A stretch of DNA of 64,000 nucleotides from positions 5,321,501-5,385,500 of the forward strand of contig FSRD01000001.1 in NCBI GenBank assembly GCA_900129675.1, read 5' to 3'. This document shows positions 46,410 through 55,193 of this stretch, piece after piece. Each line of letters starts with the position of its first letter. Position 1 is the first letter of the stretch. The notes below the pieces were generated by a model. That model was not told where the DNA came from, did not search any database, and saw nothing but the letters and a program-made list of their open reading frames with translations. Source of the DNA: Bradyrhizobium erythrophlei. GTDB lineage: Bacteria > Pseudomonadota > Alphaproteobacteria > Rhizobiales > Xanthobacteraceae. A program made the translations under genes and the position numbers.

Positions 46410-49400
46410 TTATGACGTCAGCGCATCGAGCAGCGCCCTGGCCTCTCTTAGATCGAGCCTGTCGAACCCTTCAGTGAACCAGCTGTAGACCGGAGCAAGC
46501 AATTCGCGAGCTTGCCGCGGCTTGCCCTGGGAGCGCCAAAGACGGGCGAGGCTCATTGCGGCGCGGAGTTCCCATGATTTGGCCTGTTGTTCGCGGGCTA
46601 CTGCAAGGGCGCGCTCGAAATACCTTTCTGAGTTCGATGTGTCGCTAAGGGGCGAGTGGAGCGTGACTTCGCCTGCTATGCGATTGACCTCAGCCTCGTA
46701 CCAGCGTTCATCGGTGCTTTCGACCGCTGTCATTGCTTCGCGGATACAGCGCTCGGCATTCTCGAACTGGCCGACTTTCAAATAGGCGCTGGCCAGATAG
46801 GACAGATCGGTCGGCACCCGCAACGTTGAACCAGTTGATCGCCAGGCGTCGAGGCTAGAACGGGTCATACGGATGGCGTCGACCGCGCTGCCGGTTTCAG
46901 CCAGGAGGTAGCCTTGCGCTCGAATGCCATTTGCCTTCCAAAAGGACGTGCCCTTCTCGTTCGCCAAGACCACGAGTTCGTCCGCCTGCATTTTTGCTGT
47001 GGCGTACTTTCCGCACCAAATGTGGGGTAGGGATCCGTAAAACAGAGCCCACATCAAAGTGGCGGCTTGGCTAAACTCACGTGCATTCTTTAGACCGTCC
47101 TCCGCATTGGCGAGCGCCGCATCCGGATAGCCAAGCAACCAAAAACTCCAGGATCGAAAGCACAGAGCGGATACCGCAGCATCGATAGCAAAGCGCGTCG
47201 CCAGAGAACGGTGCTCGGTCGGGTTATAGAGCGCAAGCGTCCGATTGAAGTATGGCAAACTTCCGGCGATGTCTCCCGTCGTCATGAGCGAGATACCCGT
47301 GAGACGGCTCGCTTTCATCAGTGGAGCCGTGGAGGGGCTTTTGTCAGCCAGCGCCAGGAACTGACGAGCAAGCTCGCGCATCGCGTTGCCATCGAAGGCC
47401 GCGTAGTTACGGACCCAGAAGCTAAAGAGTACCGAGAACAACAAGAGGGGGTCTTCAGGGTGCTCTCCGAGCATTTCAGCTTGCTGGATTAGCGTGTGCG
47501 CCTGTTCCGCCGCAGCCCTGGTCTCTGGCGCGGCGTACCCCTTCACATGAATAAGCGGCGTAATTAGCGCCACCTGAAGTCTGATTTGCTCACGGCGCAG
47601 CGCGGGTGTGCCGGGTAAACTGGCTATCTGGTCGAGAGCACGCGTAAACTGCTCTATGGCCTCGACTAGCGCCGAGCGCTCCAGCGACCGCTGTCCTGCC
47701 TTGCCCCACCATTCGATGGCCGCTTCGGTGAGCCCTGCTTGTGTGAAGTGATGCGCCAACAGTTCCGGCGCTGTCGCACAGGTGGCGGCGAAATCATCGC
47801 GTAACGCTTCGCCGACGCTGCGGTGCAGAACCCGACGTCAACTCCTAAGCAAATTCTCATAGGCCGCATCCTGGATGAGCACATGCTTGAAGCGATATTC
47901 AGATTCCGGTGGTAGGCCCCGCACAAGTAGAATGTCTGCCTCGGCGAGCCGTTCCAGCGCCGTCTGAAGCGGCCCGTCTTCTATCCCGGCCACGGCGCGA
48001 AGGAGCGGATAGGAAAAGTCGCGCCCGATAACGGCACCGATCTGCGCCACCTCGCGCGCTGGGCCAAGCCGATCGAGCCGCGCCGTCAACAATTGTTGCA
48101 GTGTCGGCGGGATCGCGTGGATGCCACCGTGCGCGCCGCGCTCTAAAAGAAGGCGTGTCACTTCCTCGATGAACAGCGGCACACCGCCGCTGCGGTCGGT
48201 CACGCCGGCGACTACTTCCTTTGGCAGCGCGTGGCGAGCGGCAAGCTCGCTGACCATCTGGCACACCTGCGAGAGACCAAGCGGTGCAAGGGAGATCGTG
48301 CTGTGATGCGAGCGCACGCCCCAGGGAGGACGGAATTCAGGCCGGGCGGTGATCAGAACGAACAAGGGCGCCAGCGCACCGCGCTCGGCGATGCCGCGCA
48401 AGAGGTCGAGTGTAGTCGGATCAGCCCAATGCGCATCTTCAAATGCCAGCACCACCGGCTGAGTTCGCGCGCCGGCCATTAGCCAATTGGTTAGCGCTGT
48501 CAGCTGTCGGCGCCGCAACACCTCGGGCTCTAAAATCGATGCACGGTCTTGCGGCAAGGGGATGTCCAATAGTGGCGCCAGCAACGGGGCATTCTCCGCC
48601 GGGTCAAGCTTGACCAGCTCCAGCGTATGCTCCAGGTCTGCGAGACGCTGCTCGGCGGCTATGTCGGCGCCGCCGAAGCGCTGGCGGCCCCAATCGGCGA
48701 TCGGGTGCAGTGGCGAGTTTTGCAGAAGCTGTGAGCAGCTCCATTCTGTCCAAGTGTGCGGCACCTCGCGCAGCCGGAGATGGAATTCCTCGATCAGGCG
48801 GGATTTCCCCAATCCCGGCTCGCCCACGATCATCACCAATTGACCGTCGCCTTGCTGCGCCCTCTCCCAGCGCCGCATCAACATCGCGACTTCTTCCTCG
48901 CGACCCACCAGCGGCGTGAGGCGGCGCTGACGCGCGCGGCGCCCGCCACCGCTCGCCCGTACGAGCCGGTATAGCGTCACCGGCTCCGACACGCCCTTAA
49001 GTTCATAGCTGCCGCGTTCCTCAACGACGAACAGACCGGCGACTTGGTGCTGTACCCGCGCCGTCATTGCGATCGTACCCGGCTCCGCTACCGCCTGCAC
49101 CCGCGCCGCAACGTTAGGCGCATCACCGTAAATCTCGCCTGCTGCATCGACCACGACCGCGCCGGTTTCAATCCCGATGCGCGCGCTCAGCGCTGGCTTG
49201 CCGGCATCAGTGTTCTTGCGGTTTATCTCAGTGAGCACGCGTTGGATCGAGAGCGCTGCTCGCGCCGCGCGTTCGGCGTCGTTCTCCTGCGCTACCGGAT
49301 AACCGAACAGCACCATTAGCCCGTCGCCCAACTTCCTGGCGACATGGCCACCCATCTCGGTCACAGCGGCGCAGGCGGCATCGAGAAAAGCGCTGACGAG

Positions 49401-49793
49401 GTCGCGCCACTCCTCGGCATCGAGCTGCGCGGCAATGCTGGTCGAGCCAACGAGATCACAGAACATCACCGTGATAAAGCGGCGCTCACCGCTGACCTCG
49501 GCCGCGGCGGAGGTCGGCTGTGGTGTTGCGGTCGGGATTGGCGCTGACGCGACGGGTGTGCGACGCGGCGCTGCAGTTGCCTTGGCGGGCACGGCTGGTG
49601 CGTTCCTCTCGATAACTTCGATGTCGGCGATCGCGCGCAACATTTTTCGCCGATCACCGAGGACGACACCGAGATCTTTGAGGTCCTGATCGGTCAGTTC
49701 ACGAAGGACCGAGAAATCAATGCGGTTTTCAGCAAAACGCTGCGCATACTCGGACATGCCGAGCTTTTCGAGCCAGTCGGCAATTTGCTGCAT
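46410..49793 (-). pseudogene. adenylate/guanylate cyclase - AAA ATPase - TPR protein, broken by one in-frame stop
   Basis: An 1127-codon frame interrupted only by TGA at 47838-47840. Before the stop (651 residues): SAM domain (1-62), class III cyclase (about 104-275; MFCDLVGST, LGDGLMVLFGYP, GDAPNVAARVQ), then a STAND-type AAA ATPase with Walker A GEPGLGKSR and HWADPTTLDLL. After the stop, in the same frame, come RRVLHRSVGEALRDDF, then HHFTQAGLTEAAIEWWGKAG and TPR repeats to the end. In related proteins YENLL is followed by an Arg-rich RRVLH segment, so CGA to TGA is the likely change. Whole proteins of this plan are common in Bradyrhizobium. Two shorter products, or readthrough, cannot be excluded. 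Confidence 0.85.
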
Positions 49794-49884
49794 TGCGGCC
49801 CCCTACGCACTTAACGCTATGCCGGTTTGGACCGACAGGAAGTCTACCACAACGGACCGACCTATTGCAGTGCCCGCAGGGGGG

Positions 49885-50548
49885 CATGTCCGTTCCGGGT
49901 CTTGTGTCACGAGTACTGCCGGTCCACACGGCGGTGCGCAACTGTACGAGAGATGAAGGAGGGCCCTTCGAGGTCGGCAATCAGGTGTTGACCTTAAGCC
50001 ACCGCAAGCTGCTGTCGTCAAAAGCGATGGTGGTGAACGTTGCGGAAAAGTCGGGACATGATCCCGGCAGGCAAGGTTGAGAGAGGCGAGCGCAAGCAAA
50101 CCGTCGATGAAGTGTCGAAAGCGGATTAGACGATGTCAAAACCGGGGGGGGGGGGACCCTTCCTCCGGGATCAGCTTGGGAGGCGTCCTGAGACGGCCCA
50201 AGCGGCATCCGGCAGTAGGCGGCGCGAAGCTCAACCAGGCTCTTGTACGGGACGTGAGAACCTGATCGGCGATGCCAAGGGAAAAGGCGCAAGCGGCTCC
50301 AACCCGAGGCCGAAAGTACCGATGCGCCGGGCAGGGGCGGACTGCTTCGTAGTAGCGATGAAGCGGGTGTAGTGCCCGTGGAGCGAAGGGAGCGGGCCAT
50401 CGCCATTTGGCTTGGGTCAACCGGCAACGGGAGGAACCCGATGTTCAATGGAAGGCGGCAGCCTTCGTGCGGTGGCACGAGCCGGATGACGCGAGAGTGT
50501 CAAGTCCGGTTCTGTGAGGGGCTCGGGGTGAGATTCCCCAGGCCTACT
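49885..50548 (+). mobile_element. group II intron, copy 2, ORF-less
   Basis: It shares 552 bases with copy 1 and then goes directly to domain V and VI without any reverse-transcriptase frame. Differences from copy 1 are few: a G run of 12 at 50144-50155 against 7, and one base near 50303. Domain VI is GGGGCTCGGGGTGAGATTCC... and the 3' end lies near 50545-50549. Since the RNA core looks complete it might still splice if a maturase is supplied in trans. Immediately after it lies the DUF2000 remnant. Confidence 0.85.
50479..50512 (+). other. group II intron domain V
   Basis: A 34-base hairpin starting GAGCCGGATGACGCGAGAG and ending CCGGTTC, with the catalytic AGC triad near its 5' end. Length and layout are canonical for the ribozyme active site. 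It is present in copy 2 and absent in copy 1. Confidence 0.85.
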
Positions 50549-50558
50549 CGGCATTCGC

Positions 50559-50630
50559 GTCGGCCTGGCGATGTGCGCCGAGCGCAAGGTGATCGACAAG
50601 ATCGTCGACGGGCTCAAGTTTCACGCCTAG
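50559..50630 (+). pseudogene. 3' remnant of a second DUF2000 gene
   Basis: Reads VGLAMCAERKVIDKIVDGL then KFHA and stop, 21 of 23 residues as at the end of the intact gene at 43499-43909. The DNA match starts abruptly next to the intron copy 2 end. The rest of this copy is missing. Confidence 0.85.
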
Positions 50631-50715
50631 GGTTCGTACTCATAAATCGAGATTGGCGCGGCTTGATCGATGTCCGCTATGCCCCGATAGCGACTTCGAA
50701 CGGGCTGAGGCAGGC

Positions 50716-51396
50716 CTAGGTCGACGGCTGCTTGCCACTGACCATCGAAAGAACCGTTCGGGCGAGATCAGCCGTTGATTCCACCAGCTGATCCGCGCCG
50801 GCAGTTTCAAGTTCATCGCGGGTACCGTAACCCCAGAGCACGCCAAGACCGCGCATTCCAACCGCATGTGCCCCGGAGATGTCATAACGACGATCCCCAA
50901 CCATCAGACTGCGCGAGGGTGAGATGCTGTGTTCCGACAAAATATGGGCGAGCAGTTCAGGCTTGTGATCCAACTCCCCGCTCGGCACTGAGCCGTGGAT
51001 GCCATCGAAATACGTTGCAAGCTCCAGATGCTCCAGGATGCGGCGCGCGAAAGTCGCCCGCTTCGACGTTGCCAGATGGATTCGCAATCCGGCTTGCTGC
51101 ATCTCTTCAAGAGAACCGCCAATTCCCGGATAGGCCTCGCTTCCGAGAAGGCCGCTTTCACCATAGTGCTGACGATAGGCCGCGACTGCCTCAGCGATCC
51201 GGTCGTCTCCATACGGCTGCAGCAAAAACTGCATCACGTCTTCGAGCGGCGGCCCGATGACGCGCTTGATGTCGAGGATTTCGTCCGGTTCATGTCCAAG
51301 GGTGCGCAGGGCCGCTAGGCAGCTTGCCAAAATGCCGGGCTGCGAATCAATCAAGGTGCCGTCGAGATCCAGGAGAACAGAGCAAGTCGGGAGCAT
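50716..51396 (-). CDS. HAD family phosphatase (phosphoglycolate phosphatase-like)
   Basis: A 226-residue cytoplasmic hydrolase. ATG at 51396 begins MLPTCSVLLDLDGTLIDSQ; an open frame to 51483 would run through the TetR promoter and is not used. HAD motifs I (DLDGTLIDS), II (LATSKR), III (KPELL) and IV (VGDRRYDISGA) are in place. The cap and the GHEPDE/VIGPPLEDVM segment resemble phosphoglycolate phosphatase and pyrophosphatase PpaX-like enzymes. Substrate open. It is divergent from the TetR gene. Confidence 0.9.
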   Translation of the reverse strand: MLPTCSVLLDLDGTLIDSQPGILASCLAALRTLGHEPDEILDIKRVIGPPLEDVMQFLLQPYGDDRIAEAVAAYRQHYGESGLLGSEAYPGIGGSLEEMQQAGLRIHLATSKRATFARRILEHLELATYFDGIHGSVPSGELDHKPELLAHILSEHSISPSRSLMVGDRRYDISGAHAVGMRGLGVLWGYGTRDELETAGADQLVESTADLARTVLSMVSGKQPST

Positions 51397-51476
51397 GCCT
51401 TGAGCATAGCGGCCGAACGAGCGTTGAGACAATCCCAGCAGTAACGGCGATGTGAAATTGGCTGTTTCGGGAAATA

Positions 51477-51507
51477 TTGACAATGACTGACCAGTCAGTC
51501 ATATATA
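51477..51507 (+). promoter_or_regulatory. TetR-type operator inside a strong promoter
   Basis: TTGACA (51477-51482, -35) and TATATA (51502-51507, -10; spacing 19, or CATATA with 17) enclose a perfect 8+8 inverted repeat ATGACTGA-CCAG-TCAGTCAT (51483-51502). This layout is classic for repression by the regulator encoded directly downstream. The -10 box lies only 4 bases before the ATG. Confidence 0.85.
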
Positions 51508-51511
51508 AACC

Positions 51512-52243
51512 ATGAGCAAAATGCGCCCCAGCACCAAAGCCCCATCAAAACCGGCCAAAAGCCGCGCCGTCAGCAGCGCTGCCGCCGCCAAGACCCCAAA
51601 GGTTGTCTCGAAAAAGGTGGAAGCCACAAAGCCCGCATCAAACCGGGCCGAACGCGCGGCCGAGCGGCGCGAGGCCATCATCGCGGCGGCGATGGATGAA
51701 TTCATCGCGCAGGGCTTTGCGGCGACCCGGCTCGATGACGTCGCCAAGCGGGCAGGCGTCGCCAAGGGCACGATCTATCTGCACTTCAAGGACAAGGAAG
51801 CGCTGTTCGAGGAGTTGATCCGGACCGCCATCGTGCCGCTGGTCAACCGTCTTGCCGCGGGGCCGCCGCCGGTTGGCGCATCGGTGCGCGACATGGTGGA
51901 GGGGTTTGCCCGCACCTTCATCGAGGAGGTTGCCGGCACCCGCCGCGGCGACATCGTGCGGCTGATCGTGGCCGAGGGGCCGCGCTTTCCCGAGGTTGCC
52001 GACTTCTACTACCGCGAGGTGGTTTCGCGCGGCCTCGCCGGCATGCGCGCGCTGATCGAATTCGGCATCGCGCGCGGCGAAATCCAGCAGAAAGACCTCG
52101 CGCGCTTTCCGCAGCTCCTGGTGGCGCCCGCGATCGTCGCGGTGATCTGGCAGAGCCTGTTCAGCAAACACGCGCCATTGGACGCGATCGAGATGTTTCG
52201 CACCCATCTCGATCTGATTTTCGGCGAACGGAGGACGACATGA
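51512..52243 (+). CDS. TetR family regulator of the downstream export operon
   Basis: A 243-residue repressor. Residues 1-50 are a basic Lys/Ala/Pro-rich extension. The helix-turn-helix is at about 52-98 (AAMDEFIAQGFAATRLDDVAKRAGVAKGTIYLHF, then KDKEALFEELI), and the rest is the ligand domain. An 8+8 palindrome sits in its promoter. The ATG at 51512 lies 4 bases after the -10 box, so the mRNA may be leaderless; ATG at 51521 is an alternative start. It overlaps the membrane fusion gene by ATGA. Probably it senses a substrate of the exporter. Confidence 0.92.
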   Translation: MSKMRPSTKAPSKPAKSRAVSSAAAAKTPKVVSKKVEATKPASNRAERAAERREAIIAAAMDEFIAQGFAATRLDDVAKRAGVAKGTIYLHFKDKEALFEELIRTAIVPLVNRLAAGPPPVGASVRDMVEGFARTFIEEVAGTRRGDIVRLIVAEGPRFPEVADFYYREVVSRGLAGMRALIEFGIARGEIQQKDLARFPQLLVAPAIVAVIWQSLFSKHAPLDAIEMFRTHLDLIFGERRTT

Positions 52244-53028
52244 CCTCGTCGCCAACCACGTTACGCCTTCTGGCGATCTCGGCGCTGGCGATCGCGCTCG
52301 CCGGCTGCAACGAGCGCCGAGGTCCCGGCTTTCAGGGCTGGGTCGAGGCCGACATGATCTTTGTCAGCCCCGATGAATCCGGCCGCGTGACCAAGCTTGA
52401 CGTGCGCGAAGGCGACGAGGTGAAGCCGGGCGCGCCGCTTTATTCGGTCGATGACGATTTGCAGCTGGCCGACCTCAACCAGAACAACGCAACGCTGGCC
52501 AACGCGAAGCAGAGCTATGATCGCGCGGCATCGTTGAGCAAGACCGGCTCCGGCACGCAGGCGGCGCTCGACGCCGCGGTGTCGGCGTTGCGGGTCGCCG
52601 AAGCGCGGGTCAACACCTCGCAAACGCGATTGGCGCGGCGCAACGGCTTTGCGCCGGTCGGCGGCATCATCCAGCAGATCTATTTTCGCGAGGGCGAAAT
52701 GGTGCAGGCGCAGCGGCCGGTATTGTCGATCATGCCGCCCGGCAACATGAAGCTGCGCTTCTTCGTGCCGGAGACGAAATTGCCAGAACTTGCGATCGGC
52801 GACGAAGTCAAGGTGACCTGCGACAATTGCTCCGCGGATCTGACCGCAAAAATCTATTTCATCGCAACCACGGCCGAATATACCCCGCCCGTGATCTACA
52901 GTCTCGATGAGCGCAACAAGCTGGTCTATCTGATCCAGGCGCGGCCGAGCCGGCCGGACAGTTTGCGCGTCGGCCAGCCGATCAGCGTGTTCCTCAATGC
53001 CCGGACGCCGGTGGCGGACAAGCGATGA
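52240..53028 (+). CDS. HlyD/YbhG-like membrane fusion lipoprotein
   Basis: A 262-residue periplasmic adaptor linking an ABC exporter to the outer membrane. ATGA overlap at both ends. The N-terminus is a lipoprotein signal (LALAISALAIALAGCNER, lipid on the Cys). The beta-barrel/lipoyl half-motifs are GRVTKLDVREGDEVKPGAPL and GIIQQIYFREGEMVQAQRPV, with a coiled-coil hairpin between (about 65-120). It matches YbhG-type partners of YbhFSR-like drug exporters. Confidence 0.9.
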   Translation: MTSSPTTLRLLAISALAIALAGCNERRGPGFQGWVEADMIFVSPDESGRVTKLDVREGDEVKPGAPLYSVDDDLQLADLNQNNATLANAKQSYDRAASLSKTGSGTQAALDAAVSALRVAEARVNTSQTRLARRNGFAPVGGIIQQIYFREGEMVQAQRPVLSIMPPGNMKLRFFVPETKLPELAIGDEVKVTCDNCSADLTAKIYFIATTAEYTPPVIYSLDERNKLVYLIQARPSRPDSLRVGQPISVFLNARTPVADKR

Positions 53029-53969
53029 GCACGATAGCAACCAATGCTGCCGACATCGCCATCAATGTCGAGGGCCTGTCAAAGTCGTTTAGCGGCCGCG
53101 AGGTCGTGCATGATCTCTCGATGCAGGTGAAGCGCGGCACGATCTACGGCTTCCTCGGCCCCAACGGCAGCGGCAAGACCACCACCATCCGCATGCTCTG
53201 CGGCTTGCTGACGCCGGACAGCGGCGAGGGTACCTGCCTCGGCTACGACATCCGCCGCGACGCCGACAAGATCAAGCGCCAGGTCGGCTACATGACGCAG
53301 CGCTTCAGCCTGTATCAGGACCTGTCGGTGCGGGAGAACCTGGAATTCGTGGCCCGGCTCTATGGCCTGCCCGACGCACGCGCCGCCGCGCGCGACATGA
53401 TCGACCGGATCGGACTGAAGGGCCGCGAGGCGCAGCTCGCCGGCGAACTCTCCGGCGGCTGGAAGCAGCGGCTGGCGCTCGGCGCCTGCACGCTGCCCAA
53501 TCCGCAATTGCTGCTGCTGGACGAGCCGACCGCGGGCGTCGATCCCAAGGCGCGGCGCGATTTCTGGAACGAGATCCATGCGCTGGCGGCCGAGGGCTTA
53601 ACCGTGCTGGTTTCCACCCATTACATGGACGAGGCCGAGCGCTGCCACGAGATCGCCTATATCGCGTACGGCCATCTCTTGGCGCACGGCACCGTGGACG
53701 AGGTGATCGCTAAATCCGCGCTGTCGACCTATACCGTCACCGGCGACGACATCAATACGCTTTCCGCCGAGCTGCTGGGCAAGCCCGGCATCGACATGGT
53801 GGCGCCGTTCGGCACCAGCCTGCATGTCTCCGGTCGCGATCAATCCGCGCTCGAGGCCGCGATCGCGCCCTATCGCGACAACGAGAACTGGCACTGGCAG
53901 CACAGCGAGCCGTCGCTGGAGGATGTCTTCATCGACCTGATGGGCCGCTCCAGGGACAATTTCCAATGA
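53025..53969 (+). CDS. ABC exporter ATP-binding protein (YbhF-like)
   Basis: A 314-residue ABC ATPase with one nucleotide-binding domain: Walker A GPNGSGKTTT, signature LSGGWKQRLALG, Walker B LLLLDEPTAGVDPKAR and the H-loop STHYMDEAERC. The C-terminal 80 residues are the extra domain of drug and multidrug ABC2 ATPases. E. coli YbhF carries two such domains; this protein has one. It overlaps its neighbours by ATGA. Confidence 0.93.
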   Translation: MSTIATNAADIAINVEGLSKSFSGREVVHDLSMQVKRGTIYGFLGPNGSGKTTTIRMLCGLLTPDSGEGTCLGYDIRRDADKIKRQVGYMTQRFSLYQDLSVRENLEFVARLYGLPDARAAARDMIDRIGLKGREAQLAGELSGGWKQRLALGACTLPNPQLLLLDEPTAGVDPKARRDFWNEIHALAAEGLTVLVSTHYMDEAERCHEIAYIAYGHLLAHGTVDEVIAKSALSTYTVTGDDINTLSAELLGKPGIDMVAPFGTSLHVSGRDQSALEAAIAPYRDNENWHWQHSEPSLEDVFIDLMGRSRDNFQ

Positions 53970-55132
53970 GCGCGACCGACGTCTATCGCCAAAACCACGA
54001 CGTCGCCGAGCCGCGCTTCGGCTTCTGGCGCCGCAGCTACGCGATGCTGGTCAAGGAATTCATCCAGCTCCGCCGCGACCGCGTCTCGTTCGCGATGATC
54101 GTGATGATCCCGGTGATGCAGCTGCTGCTGTTCGGCTACGCCATCAACACCACGCCGCGCAACCTGCCGACCGCGGTGCTGCTGCAGGAGGATAGCGATC
54201 TCGCACGCTCGATCCTGAAAGCGCTGGAAAATACCTCCTATTTCCGCTTTACCCGCGAAGTGCACGATGTCGCGGAGTTCGACGATCTCCTGAAATCGGG
54301 CAAGGTGCTGTTCGGCGTCGAAATTCCGCGCGGCTTCGAGCGCGCGGTGCGGCGCGGCGATCATCCCGCGCTGTTGGTCGCCGCCGATGCAACCGATCCG
54401 GTCGCGGCCGGCTCCGCGCTGAGCGCGCTCGGCACCGTCGTGCAGACCGCGCTGGAGCACGATCTGTTCATCGGCGATCCGCCGTCGCTGCCGTTCGAGA
54501 TCAGGGCGCATGCGCGCTACAACCCCGCGGCCTCGTCACGCCTCAACATCGTTCCGGGCTTGGTCGGCACCATCCTGACCATGACCATGCTGATCTTCAC
54601 CGCGCTGTCGGTGACGCGCGAGGTTGAGCGTGGCACCATGGAGAGCCTGCTGTCGATGCCGATCAAGCCAATAGAGGTGATGTTCGGCAAGATCATTCCC
54701 TACGTGCTGGTCGGTTTCGTGCAGGCCACGCTGATCGTCGGCATCGGGGTGCTGCTGTTCGGCGTCCCCATCCTCGGCAGCCTGCTGACGCTGGCGCTGC
54801 TGTCGACGCTGTTCATCACCACCAACCTGTCGATCGGCTACACCTTCTCGACCATCGTGCAGAACCAGCTGCAGGCGATGCAGTTATCGATGATGTTCTT
54901 TTTGCCGAGCATTCTGCTGTCCGGATTCATGTTTCCGTTCATGGGCATGCCGGTGTGGGCGCAATATATCGGCGAAGGCCTGCCGCTGACGCATTACATT
55001 CGCATCGTCCGCGCCATCATGCTGAAGGGCGCAACCATCCAGAATTTGCAGTACGACACGATTGCCCTGATTGCACTGATGTTGCTGGCCATGACGATCG
55101 CCGTGACGCGCTTCCGTCGCACGCTCGATTGA
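53966..55132 (+). CDS. ABC-2 type exporter permease
   Basis: A 388-residue ABC2_membrane_3 protein. The N-terminal cytoplasmic segment is LVKEFIQLRRDRVSFAMIVM, leading to the first helix; a large periplasmic domain follows (about 50-190), then five helices with GTMESLLSMPIKPIEVMFGK and LPSILLSGFMFPFMGMP. YbhS/YbhR-type. Only one permease gene is present, so it should work as a homodimer. It closes the operon. Confidence 0.92.
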   Translation: MSATDVYRQNHDVAEPRFGFWRRSYAMLVKEFIQLRRDRVSFAMIVMIPVMQLLLFGYAINTTPRNLPTAVLLQEDSDLARSILKALENTSYFRFTREVHDVAEFDDLLKSGKVLFGVEIPRGFERAVRRGDHPALLVAADATDPVAAGSALSALGTVVQTALEHDLFIGDPPSLPFEIRAHARYNPAASSRLNIVPGLVGTILTMTMLIFTALSVTREVERGTMESLLSMPIKPIEVMFGKIIPYVLVGFVQATLIVGIGVLLFGVPILGSLLTLALLSTLFITTNLSIGYTFSTIVQNQLQAMQLSMMFFLPSILLSGFMFPFMGMPVWAQYIGEGLPLTHYIRIVRAIMLKGATIQNLQYDTIALIALMLLAMTIAVTRFRRTLD

Positions 55133-55146
55133 TGCAGAATAGAGGT

Positions 55147-55182
55147 GTCATTCCGGGATGCTGCGCATCGCCCCGGAATGAC
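55147..55182. repeat. short palindromic repeat (GTCATTCCGG type)
   Basis: GTCATTCCGGGATGCTGCGC to GCCCCGGAATGAC, the compact form of the repeat at 38735. It lies between the export operon and the cyclase gene. Confidence 0.8.
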
Positions 55183-55193
55183 CAGGAAAAGAA

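Noticed and set aside
46410-49793. Programmed use of TGA as selenocysteine in the cyclase gene
   Set aside because: The position normally holds Arg, and no stem-loop of the selenocysteine type is evident after the codon.
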